Assembly (NCBI GenBank): GCA_017540175.1
Contig: JAFYBN010000076.1
Location: 1 to 52,073 of the forward strand
Source: Clostridia bacterium
GTDB lineage: Bacteria; Bacillota; Clostridia; Oscillospirales; CAG-272
Direction: 5' to 3'
Length of the DNA: 52,073 bases
A program made the position numbers and the translations under genes. A model generated the notes under the pieces. It ran no database searches. It was given only the letters and a program-made list of their open reading frames with translations, and had not been told where the DNA came from. Positions 24,890 through 32,794 of the stretch are shown piece after piece (within the stretch, counting starts at the first letter, position 1; each line of letters begins with the position of its first letter).

Positions 24890-24938
24890 GAATCATCCGA
24901 GAATATTCAAATCATAAAATAATCAAGGAGGCGATCCG

Positions 24939-26864
24939 ATGTTCTGTCGCAATTGCGGAAGCCGGCTCAACGACGGTGCGTTGTTCTGCCAAAACTGCGG
25001 AACACGCGTCGGAGTCCCACACGCTTCTCAGCCCGCGGCCAATCCGTCCGAGGGCGCGGCCCTCTCACAGCCGGAGCCGCAGTCGAATCCCGCACCGGTA
25101 CCGCAGTCCGCTCCCGCGCCGGTGCAGGTTCCCGCACTCGAGCCGAAGCCTCAGCAGCCAATCGCGAATTACAGACCGTGGCAGGCGGTTCCGCAGGCTG
25201 CGGCGGTTCCGGGTGCCGTGCCTCAGCAGACGGCTCCGCAGAACACGGCGGTTCCGGGCTTCATTCCTCAGCAGACTGTCCCGCAGACGACACCTGTTCC
25301 GGAACCGCAGCCTGATTCCAAGCCGGAGCAGACGCCCGTGCCGGAGCCGAAGCCTCAGCAGCCGATCGCGAATTTCAGACCGTGGCAGGCGGTCCCGCCG
25401 ACTACAGTGGTTCCCGGTGTCGCGGCTCAGCAGGCGGCCCCGCAGAACACGGCGGTTCCGAACTTCACACCTCAGCAAACGGTTCCGCAAACTACGCCGG
25501 TTGCTGAACCGAAACCTGATTCAAAGCCGGTACAGACCCCCACGCAGGAGCCGAAGGCTCAGCAGCCAATCGCGAATTACAGACCGTGGCAGGCGGTTCC
25601 GCAGGCTGCGGCGGTTCCGGGTGCCATGCCGCAGCAGGTAGTTCCGCAGACGACGCCGGTGCCGGAGCCGCAGCCGAATCCCGCACCGGTACCGCAGTCC
25701 GCTCCCACGCCGGTGCAGACTCCCACACCAAAGCCGGAGCTCCAGCAGCCGATCGCGAATTACAGACCGTGGCAGGCGGTTCCGCCGACTACAGCGGTTC
25801 CCGGTGTCGCGGCTCAGCAGGCGGTCCCGCAGAATACGGCGGTTCCGGGTGTTGTGCCTAATCAGGCGATCCCGCAGAATACGGCGGTTCCGGGTGTTGT
25901 GCCTAATCAGGCGATCCCGCAGAATACGGCGGTTCCGAGCTTCACACCTCAGCAGGTGGTTCCGCAGAACGCGGCGGTTCCGGGCATGATGCCCCGGCAG
26001 ACGACTCCGCTGCCGCAGATCTTCCGTTTTGCCGCGCTGGGGTTCGCGGGCGAGGCGGTCCTCGGAACCTCGCAGGCCGGTCCTGACGCGGCGGGCGTCC
26101 TGCGGACCGGTCCCGGCGCCGTGATCGGAGACGCTGTGAAGCGCCTGTTCTCCTCGTTCGCCTCCCTGTTCCGCGATCCGAAGCGGCTGATCGTCCCCAT
26201 CGCGCTAGCGCTGGTCTGGCTCGTGCTCGGCATTCTGAGGGCGGCGAGCCCGGAGACCGCGCGCGCGTTCCCGCTCCGCTCCCTGTCGTTTTTGACGTAC
26301 GCGGACGGCGGGCTCGGCGGGGGCTTCTTCGGGGCGCTCGGCGGCATTCTCGGCAAATCCGTTCTCGCGGGCGGGCTCGTATCCCTCGTCGGGATGATCG
26401 CCTCCGCGGCGAAACGGAAAAGCGGCGGACCGGGCGCGCCGGGCCGCTCCTTCGGTCAGACCCTGCTCGGGGCGTTCGGCACGGACGGCGACACCGTCTG
26501 GGCTTACCTCACCGGAGCGGGTGCGGCGATGTTCCTCTATCTGTTCCTCTCCGGCGGCAGTCCGCGCGCCGCGTTTTTCGCGGGGATCGCCGCGTGCTTC
26601 CTCTCGGCGAGAGCCGCTTTGACGAACGGATTTCTGAAAAAGCTCTTCGCCTCGTTCTCCGCGCGGAGCACAGGCGCGGCAGGACCCCGTGCGGCGGGAT
26701 TTCTCAGAGGGCTCTCCGTCGGCTTTGCCGCGGCCGCAGGGCTCGGACTGATCAATCTGAATCTGGTGCTCGTCATTCTCGGCGGCGTGCTCTTCGTCGG
26801 CGGCGCGGTCATGATGATTCTGCAGGCCGCGGGCGTTCTCAAAACGGGAAAGGGGGTACTGTGA
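24939..26864 (+). CDS. Zinc-ribbon, Pro/Gln-repeat, multi-pass membrane protein of unknown function
   Basis: 641 residues; AAGGAGG stands before the ATG at 24939. Three parts are visible. (1) An N-terminal zinc ribbon, CRNC at 3-6 and CQNC at 17-20, of the short type found at the N-terminus of many bacterial membrane proteins. (2) Residues ~30-360, almost only Pro, Gln, Val, Ala and Thr, built from four copies of a ~68-residue unit carrying QQPIAN(Y/F)RPWQAVP, with smaller 15-residue repeats at the end. (3) Five or six membrane helices (about 415-632), among them RLIVPIALALVWLVLGILRA and LVLVILGGVLFVGGAVMMIL. The ribbon and repeats precede the helices with no signal peptide, so they probably face the cytoplasm. 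It ends 1 base before the next gene. I do not recognise the family as a whole. Confidence 0.85.
   Translation: MFCRNCGSRLNDGALFCQNCGTRVGVPHASQPAANPSEGAALSQPEPQSNPAPVPQSAPAPVQVPALEPKPQQPIANYRPWQAVPQAAAVPGAVPQQTAPQNTAVPGFIPQQTVPQTTPVPEPQPDSKPEQTPVPEPKPQQPIANFRPWQAVPPTTVVPGVAAQQAAPQNTAVPNFTPQQTVPQTTPVAEPKPDSKPVQTPTQEPKAQQPIANYRPWQAVPQAAAVPGAMPQQVVPQTTPVPEPQPNPAPVPQSAPTPVQTPTPKPELQQPIANYRPWQAVPPTTAVPGVAAQQAVPQNTAVPGVVPNQAIPQNTAVPGVVPNQAIPQNTAVPSFTPQQVVPQNAAVPGMMPRQTTPLPQIFRFAALGFAGEAVLGTSQAGPDAAGVLRTGPGAVIGDAVKRLFSSFASLFRDPKRLIVPIALALVWLVLGILRAASPETARAFPLRSLSFLTYADGGLGGGFFGALGGILGKSVLAGGLVSLVGMIASAAKRKSGGPGAPGRSFGQTLLGAFGTDGDTVWAYLTGAGAAMFLYLFLSGGSPRAAFFAGIAACFLSARAALTNGFLKKLFASFSARSTGAAGPRAAGFLRGLSVGFAAAAGLGLINLNLVLVILGGVLFVGGAVMMILQAAGVLKTGKGVL
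25152..25990 (+). repeat. Coding repeats, four ~204-base units
   Basis: The DNA for QQPIAN(Y/F)RPWQAVP begins at 25152, 25356, 25560 and 25743, giving spacings of 204, 204 and 183 bases. Inside the last unit 25848-25892 and 25893-25937 are perfect 45-base tandem copies (GVVPNQAIPQNTAVP). Confidence 0.9.
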
Positions 26865-26865
26865 C

Positions 26866-29800
26866 ATGAAAAAACGGTTGTTCGCGGGCATCCTGCTCGC
26901 CCTGCTGCTGTTCCCCGCCCTCTTTGCGGCCGTCTTCGCCGACGGAGAAATCGAATTGCCGCGAGGGTATGTCGATCCGTGGTCCTTCTATACGAGGGAA
27001 GCCACGGAGGACAATTTCTACGTTGTGACCGGCTATGACAAGGTGCAGAGCTCCTATGTCCGGATGTACGACGTCTCGAACGAAACCTTCGGCGCGATCC
27101 AGTACCATTATGCCTCATGGGTCCGCGAGGGCATCAGCGAGTTTGCGTGGCACGGCTTCGACGGCTTTATGGAATGGGAACGCGGCAAAGAGAACGGCAC
27201 CTTCACCATCACCGGAAGCCAGCAGCTTGACGGAGACGGGAAAACTGCGGAGGGTGACGCGATCATCGACGATTCCAATCATCATTACACGATCGACTAC
27301 AGCTTTTACCTCGAGATCTCAAACATTCACTACGGCGAGGGAGACTGGGCGGAACGGACCTGGACTTATCTCGACGTCAAGGGCTGGGAAAAGGCGACGT
27401 GGACCGTCACCGACAAGGAAACCGGCGAGACCGAGCATTACAGCGCGCACCGGGACATCGACCAGCCGAACAAGGCCGGAAAGCTGATCCAGAACGCGAG
27501 CTACGAGTATAATTCGTCCGGTCTCAAGGATTACCGCGAGGGAGACACCTATCTTCAGTTCTTCGTGGATGCCGGCGACCGCGAGAGCAACCCCTTCAGC
27601 GAGTATATCGGCGTACTGAATACCATCACCTTCGGCGTAGAGGTCGTGGGCATCAAGCCGATTAAGGGCATCGAGGTCGAAGGCGTCACGCAGGTCGCGT
27701 CGGACGAGGCCGGCGAGGATGAAGGCGTCTCCGTTCCCGCGGCGATCGTCGTCGGCATAGTCGGCGTCGGAACGGCTCTCGGAGCGGCGGCCGCCGCGGC
27801 GGGTCAGAACGGCGGCGACGGCGGCAACCGGGAAGACAAAAAGAAAAAAGGCTATAAGATGTACGTCCAGAAGGACTTCGGCGACGCGATCCGGCGCGGG
27901 GGCGATCCCGTGAAGATCCGCGCGCGCATGGCGGAGGTCCTGCCGGGCGGCGCACAGCAGGATCGGCCCGATCTCACGGCGCGGATCTCCGTCTCCGGCG
28001 ACGGCATGACCGTACACGGCGCAGCCCTCGCCGGACGGTACTGCGAAGCGACCGTCAGCGTACCAGCGGACAACGAAAAGGATTCGGCGACGATCACCTT
28101 CCTCTTCGACGGGGAGGGCGGTCAGTTCACGAACAGCGTCGTCTTCCGGCTCGTGGATGGCCCCTCGCTTGCGTTCGTGGAAGAAACGGAGCCGGGCTCG
28201 GGCGCTTTCCGCCTCCTGCGCGACACGACGTCCTTCGACATGATCCCCGGCGACGGCTTCACCTACACGGCGCTCTTCATGATCGTCGACGCGCCGAAGC
28301 CCCCCGAGCTTGCCGACATCGAAGCGGACCGGCTCGCGGACTTCGATATCAGCTTCGAGAAAACGGACCGGCAGGCAGTCTATAAGCTGATCGTGAAGAA
28401 CAATACGCGCGATGAAGAAAACAACGACATTTTCGCCCGGCCGAAGGAAAAGAATTTCGAGATCCGCGTCCGGGTCGAGGGCGAAAAGGAGCCCGTCACG
28501 GGATACGCTGGAATCCTGCTCTGGCCCGAGGGCATCACCGTCGATTCCCGCGACAGGGGGAAGAAGAACGGCGTCGATTACGTCCGCGTACAGGCATACG
28601 AAAAGGAATACGTCGGCGACCTCGACAAGAAGTGGCAGGTCTCCGAGATGAAATTCACTCTCACACTCAAGGGCGAGGACAAGGCGCTCGTCGATCCCGA
28701 AGGAATGCAGTTTACGTTCGAGAAGCTGAAGGGCGCGGACGGGCTCGGCTCGCGGGCGGACAAGGAGCAGTCCCTCGCCGAGAAATACGAGTACGAGGAA
28801 GCGTACGGCATGATGAACGACAAGTTCACCTACGTTTTCGAGCCGCGCGCGAATCTGTGCGAGCCGGACGACGGCACGTTCTTCATGGTCCTGCTTCCCG
28901 TCCGGGCGGAGTACAACGGCGAGGCTGCCGAGGCGGAGGTCCCGCTCAGGCTGCGCGGCAAGGACCCCGATCCGTTCGAAGGCTGGGAGGAGGAGTACAA
29001 AAAGCTCCGCGAGCGCATCGAGAAATTCTCCCTGCCGGACAACAAGGATTACTGGCTGAAAAAGCTTGAAGAGGTCGCGCTCGAGCCGCGCTCTTCCACC
29101 GTCGAGCTGCGCCTGACGAGCAAATACATCATCCGCCAGTACATGCGCTACTGGACGATCGAGTCGATGAAGTACCGCGACGAGGCGGCGAACTACGACG
29201 TCATCATCTCCTGGCTCGAATGGGCGAAGTTCTTCGGTGACTGCGCGTTCTCCCTGCTCGTCTCCATGTACGCGGGACCGGTCGCGGAGGCGATCATCTC
29301 CCCGGCGAAGGATTTCTTCGCGGGCGCAGTCGGCGAGGTCATCGCGGCGGTCAACTACGGCGAAAAGATCGACATGAGCATTTTCGACCGCTTCGAGTTC
29401 TCGAAGAACCTCGCGGCGGCGGGCGACAACCTCGTGTCGAGCCACATCGACCTCACGAACTGGAAGAAGGCGGCGGCGACGCTGGGCGCGTACTTCGTCT
29501 ACGCCGCGTTCAAGAACTACATCGCGAAGCTGAACGAGGGCGAGAACGATCTCTACGGCGCGCTCGTTGCAGCCTTCAGCGACATGACGGTGCAGGCGGT
29601 CAAGAACGGGTGCGCGAAGCTCTTCGAGCTGTGGGCCAAGAACAGCAAGACCTTCCAGGAAAAGATCGCCCCGAAGATCACGGAGTATTTCCGCGAAACC
29701 AAATTCGCAAACCTCGAGATGGACTACAACAACTGGCAGCAGCTGTACGGCGATCTCGCGCTCAAGGGCGCGGAGGAGGTCGAGCTCAAGTTGGTCGACG

Positions 29801-30105
29801 TGCTCTCGAAGTACATCGGCGAGCTCGTGGGCATGGGCTGCTCCTACATCGAGGAAAAGACGCTCGAGCAGGTGCACACGACGTCCGAATTCGGCTTCCA
29901 GGACGGACACATCACGTTCTCCTTCACGATGCAGGCGTTCAAGTCCCGGACCTATCTCGTGCGGCTTGACGTCACAAACATCCTCCTGAACCTCTCCTGC
30001 CCGTTCTTCGGCTGGATCTACGACTTCCTCTTCGGCTCGATCCCGTTCTCCGCAGGTCCGATCGATCCTCCGAAGGATCCGCCCCTCCCGCCGCCGAAGG
30101 ATTGA
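26866..30105 (+). CDS. Large secreted protein of unknown function, partner of the zinc-ribbon membrane protein
   Basis: 1079 residues; the ATG comes 1 base after the upstream stop, with AAAGGGGG as ribosome site inside the upstream gene, so expression is coupled. It has a signal peptide (cleavage near FAAVFA, residue 25). A strand-rich N-terminal domain (30-280) is followed by a hydrophobic Ala/Gly/Val stretch (288-312, AAIVVGIVGVGTALG) and a Gly/Lys link (GGDGGNREDKKKKG). Then come at least two immunoglobulin-like regions (~320-710, opening KMYVQKDFGDAIRRGGDP) and a mostly helical C-terminal third with aromatic and Lys/Glu-rich helices. It ends in DPPKDPPLPPPKD. The middle stretch could be a membrane anchor, leaving one half on each side, or a fusion-peptide-like segment. 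No enzyme motif was seen; function unknown. Confidence 0.85.
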   Translation: MKKRLFAGILLALLLFPALFAAVFADGEIELPRGYVDPWSFYTREATEDNFYVVTGYDKVQSSYVRMYDVSNETFGAIQYHYASWVREGISEFAWHGFDGFMEWERGKENGTFTITGSQQLDGDGKTAEGDAIIDDSNHHYTIDYSFYLEISNIHYGEGDWAERTWTYLDVKGWEKATWTVTDKETGETEHYSAHRDIDQPNKAGKLIQNASYEYNSSGLKDYREGDTYLQFFVDAGDRESNPFSEYIGVLNTITFGVEVVGIKPIKGIEVEGVTQVASDEAGEDEGVSVPAAIVVGIVGVGTALGAAAAAAGQNGGDGGNREDKKKKGYKMYVQKDFGDAIRRGGDPVKIRARMAEVLPGGAQQDRPDLTARISVSGDGMTVHGAALAGRYCEATVSVPADNEKDSATITFLFDGEGGQFTNSVVFRLVDGPSLAFVEETEPGSGAFRLLRDTTSFDMIPGDGFTYTALFMIVDAPKPPELADIEADRLADFDISFEKTDRQAVYKLIVKNNTRDEENNDIFARPKEKNFEIRVRVEGEKEPVTGYAGILLWPEGITVDSRDRGKKNGVDYVRVQAYEKEYVGDLDKKWQVSEMKFTLTLKGEDKALVDPEGMQFTFEKLKGADGLGSRADKEQSLAEKYEYEEAYGMMNDKFTYVFEPRANLCEPDDGTFFMVLLPVRAEYNGEAAEAEVPLRLRGKDPDPFEGWEEEYKKLRERIEKFSLPDNKDYWLKKLEEVALEPRSSTVELRLTSKYIIRQYMRYWTIESMKYRDEAANYDVIISWLEWAKFFGDCAFSLLVSMYAGPVAEAIISPAKDFFAGAVGEVIAAVNYGEKIDMSIFDRFEFSKNLAAAGDNLVSSHIDLTNWKKAAATLGAYFVYAAFKNYIAKLNEGENDLYGALVAAFSDMTVQAVKNGCAKLFELWAKNSKTFQEKIAPKITEYFRETKFANLEMDYNNWQQLYGDLALKGAEEVELKLVDVLSKYIGELVGMGCSYIEEKTLEQVHTTSEFGFQDGHITFSFTMQAFKSRTYLVRLDVTNILLNLSCPFFGWIYDFLFGSIPFSAGPIDPPKDPPLPPPKD

Positions 30106-30147
30106 CGGCAAAAAGCCCGTGCTCTGATCGAAGAGCCCAAACAGCGG

Positions 30148-30199
30148 AAAACCGTCCCCGCCCGGAAACGCTCCGGGCACGGGACGGTTTTGGTTTTAT
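30148..30199 (+). terminator. Terminator of the secreted-protein operon
   Basis: AAAACCGTCCC / GGGACGGTTTT with an inner CCCGG/CCGGG pair, then GGTTTTATT. It can also serve the converging phosphatase gene on the other strand. Confidence 0.85.
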
Positions 30200-30215
30200 T
30201 TGCGGATCAAGCTGT

Positions 30216-31670
30216 TCAGTGTCCCCGGTACTCCACGCACAGCATGGTGAGATCGTCGAACTGCTCCGCGTCCTTCACGAATCCGTCCACACGGCTGCGC
30301 ACGGTTTTGTTCAGCTCGTCCGGGGACGCGTCGGGCGAGGCGTTCAGCGCGTCGAGCATCCGCTCCGTGCCGAAGAGATTCCCGTCGGCATCCGTCGCCT
30401 CCGGAACGCCGTCCGTGTACAAGAAGAGCTTTGAGCCCGGCTCGAGCTGCCATTCATGCTCGCGGTACCGGGTCCCCTCCATGCCGCCGATGACGAAATC
30501 GTGCTTCTCCTTCACCAACTCGAAGCTCCCGTCGGGATGCTTCAGCGCGGGATACTCGTGCCCGGCGTTGGCGGTCCTCAGCTTGCCGGTGGACAGCTCG
30601 AGGATCCCGATCCAGACCGTCACAAACATTTCCTCGCGGTTGTTCGCGCAGACGGCGGCATTGGTGTCAGTCAAAATCTGCGCGGGAGATTTTCCCGCCA
30701 TGGCGTTGTTCGCCAGGATGATCTTGGACGCCATCATGAACAGCGCCGCGGGGACGCCCTTACCGGACACGTCCGCCACGATCATGCAGAGATGGTCGTC
30801 GTCCACGAGGAAGAAATCGTAGAAGTCCCCGCCCACTTCCCTTGCGGGATCCATGCTCGCGTAGATATCGAATTCCGGCCGCTCGGGGAACGCGGGGAAA
30901 ATATTCGGAAGCATGTCGGACTGAATGCCCGACGCCATCGAAAGCTCGGTCTCGATCCGGGAGTTCTCCCTCTGCTGTTTTTCATACTGCTCGTTCTGTT
31001 TCTTCACGATGACGGAAAACATATAGACCGCCGCGCCGACGGTGGCGAAGATGATGAACTGAACGCCGTAGAACAGGCTCTGGATCAAGATCGCGGTGAT
31101 CGGCGCGATCATGTAGATCCAGAACGCCCCTCTCACACGGCGGTCGATGTTCGCCGCGTAACGGATGAGCAGCACCACGTCGACTCCAAGCATCAAAAAG
31201 GGCGCGAGATTCGAGAACAGATAGCCCGGCGCGCGGTGATACGCGTTGCCCGCGTCGAAGGTGTAGATCAGATCGGTAAAGCCGCCCGCGCAAATCAGCG
31301 CGGCGTGCAGGATCAAAAGGGCTGTCAGGATGGTGGAAAAGACCTTCTCGGCTTTTGCTGTCTTCGCGACGGCCAGCACGAGCCGGGACATCAGGTACGC
31401 CATGAAGCCCGCCGCCATCATTTCGATAAACGTGACGACGTACAGCGCCGCCCGGATGCCGCCGCCGGGCTGTCCGTCCATGATCTGACGGGCGAGGTGG
31501 GCGGAGATGTAGAGAAGGATCAACAGAAAGAAAAGCTGAAAATACCCTCTGACTTCCTTCCGCAAATGGCGGGACGCGGTGATCTGCAGGATGCACAGCA
31601 CGCAGACGCCTATGCCTGCCGCGGTGAACAGGATGTTGACAAGGTCAACGGCCGATATGCTGAAGATCAT
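30216..31670 (-). CDS. Membrane-bound PP2C-type serine phosphatase (RsbU/SpoIIE-like)
   Basis: 484 residues. The ATG at 31670 has GGAGGAG upstream. The N-terminal half (to ~230) holds about seven membrane helices that resemble no sensor domain I can name. A charged helical linker (NEQYEKQQRENSRIETEL) leads to the PPM phosphatase domain (~245-484) with SMASGIQSDMLPNIFPAFPE, VGGDFYDFFLVDDD (metal-binding Asp near 282), IVADVSGKGVPAALFM and LYTDGVPEATD. Such proteins dephosphorylate anti-sigma-factor antagonists in partner-switching pathways, turning a membrane signal into sigma-factor release. No anti-sigma or antagonist gene is adjacent. It lies 73 bases behind the GH43 gene on the same strand and may be co-transcribed. 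Confidence 0.92.
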   Translation of the reverse strand: MIFSISAVDLVNILFTAAGIGVCVLCILQITASRHLRKEVRGYFQLFFLLILLYISAHLARQIMDGQPGGGIRAALYVVTFIEMMAAGFMAYLMSRLVLAVAKTAKAEKVFSTILTALLILHAALICAGGFTDLIYTFDAGNAYHRAPGYLFSNLAPFLMLGVDVVLLIRYAANIDRRVRGAFWIYMIAPITAILIQSLFYGVQFIIFATVGAAVYMFSVIVKKQNEQYEKQQRENSRIETELSMASGIQSDMLPNIFPAFPERPEFDIYASMDPAREVGGDFYDFFLVDDDHLCMIVADVSGKGVPAALFMMASKIILANNAMAGKSPAQILTDTNAAVCANNREEMFVTVWIGILELSTGKLRTANAGHEYPALKHPDGSFELVKEKHDFVIGGMEGTRYREHEWQLEPGSKLFLYTDGVPEATDADGNLFGTERMLDALNASPDASPDELNKTVRSRVDGFVKDAEQFDDLTMLCVEYRGH

Positions 31671-31743
31671 GATCTCCTCCGCAGAAACGATTTCAGAATG
31701 AATATTGAAGAGCGCGCCGCGCCGGAACGGAGCGGCTGTACGC

Positions 31744-32610
31744 TCACTCCCTGACCGCCAGCCGGTCGCCCCCGTCCGCGATCTCAACGAAGAAGGGGTG
31801 CTCCGATCCGGACGCGTTCGGGGAATGGAAGGTGAGATAAAGCTTTTCGCCGCCGATCGAGCGGAAGATCATACCGTGCCCGCCGTCCTTCGTGTAAAGC
31901 GGCGGGAGGTGTTCGAGCTGTGTCCCGAGCTTGCCGTCCCGGAATCTCGCGGCGAGCTCGACGTAACGCCCTTCGATGAACGAGGACCAGATCATGAAGA
32001 GCTGCCCCGCCCGCGCGCGGTACAGGAAGGGCCCGTCCGTGACGTAGTTCCTCCCGCCGCCGAAGGGGATCGCCTGTGCCGTTCCGGATTCCGAGGCGCT
32101 GAACAGCACCGTCGGTTCGCTCACGGCGCGCCTCAGATCCCCGCTCAGCTCGACGAAGCAGATCGTGCCGTCTGAAATCTGGGTGTGCTCATGGCAGAAA
32201 ACGAGGAACGGCTTCCCTTCCGGGCTGACGTACAGCGTCCCGTCGAGGCATTCCCAGCCGTCGGGGGTCAGCGCCCGTTCGCCGTGCGGCTCAAAGGGAC
32301 CGAGCGGGTCGTCCGAGCGCAGGACATAGGTGGCGTGCCGTCCGTCCTCCCTTGTGAACGTCGCGAACATATAGTACGCTCCGCCGTAAACGTGGACTTC
32401 GGGCGCCCAGTTGACGCCCCGGTTCATGCCGAACCGCGCGGAATCGAAGCAGGGGATCGGATCGCTCCATTCCGCAAGATCGGTCGAGGTATAGACGTCA
32501 AAACCGCCCGTCCGGCAGCCGAAATCCGCGGCGCGGGTCCCGTAGAGGTAATACGTGCCGTCCCGAACCAAAACGAACGGGTCGCGGATGTTGATTTCAG
32601 CGCATGTCAT
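31744..32610 (-). CDS. Glycoside hydrolase family 43-like protein
   Basis: 288 residues, a single five-bladed beta-propeller domain with no signal peptide, so it probably acts in the cytoplasm on imported oligosaccharide. It has the GH43 opening INIRDPFVLV with the catalytic-base Asp10, WECLDGTLYV with Asp123 as likely pKa-tuning residue, YVTDGPFLYR (~189-198) at the position of the general acid, and GGHGMIF (His245). GH43 enzymes hydrolyse arabinosides and xylosides. At the acid position this protein has Asp192 in TDGP where many members have Glu in EGP; I recall relatives with the same change, so this need not mean loss of activity. The start at 32610 has AAAGGAA upstream. Confidence 0.9.
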   Translation of the reverse strand: MTCAEINIRDPFVLVRDGTYYLYGTRAADFGCRTGGFDVYTSTDLAEWSDPIPCFDSARFGMNRGVNWAPEVHVYGGAYYMFATFTREDGRHATYVLRSDDPLGPFEPHGERALTPDGWECLDGTLYVSPEGKPFLVFCHEHTQISDGTICFVELSGDLRRAVSEPTVLFSASESGTAQAIPFGGGRNYVTDGPFLYRARAGQLFMIWSSFIEGRYVELAARFRDGKLGTQLEHLPPLYTKDGGHGMIFRSIGGEKLYLTFHSPNASGSEHPFFVEIADGGDRLAVRE

Positions 32611-32719
32611 GGCTTTTCCTTTCGTCGTTTCGCTCCCCTTCCCGCGGCGGGGACTGCGGTTTTTTTCTCTTCGGGGACGGGTCGGTTCCGCGGCGATCCG
32701 TTCCGTCCGGCATATATAA

Positions 32720-32756
32720 CTCCTCCCCCGTTATCTCGCGGAGAGCGGGGGAGGAG
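32720..32756 (-). terminator. Hairpin behind the third solute-binding protein gene
   Basis: CTCCTCCCCCG / CGGGGGAGGAG, an 11-base stem with a 15-base loop. The minus-strand tail has only scattered T, so it is a weak or structural terminator. Confidence 0.6.
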
Positions 32757-32794
32757 TCTGACGCGATGCTTTGAAAGACAGGCGGCGGGCTCGT

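Noticed and set aside
27319-30180. 953-codon minus-strand open frame
   Set aside because: Antisense to the coupled secreted-protein gene, Arg/Asp-rich composition typical of reverse reading of GC-rich codons, and it crosses the terminator region.
31744-32610. Inactive GH43 because Asp replaces Glu in the EGP motif
   Set aside because: I recall relatives with TDGP at this place and the other key residues are present, so loss of activity is not supported.
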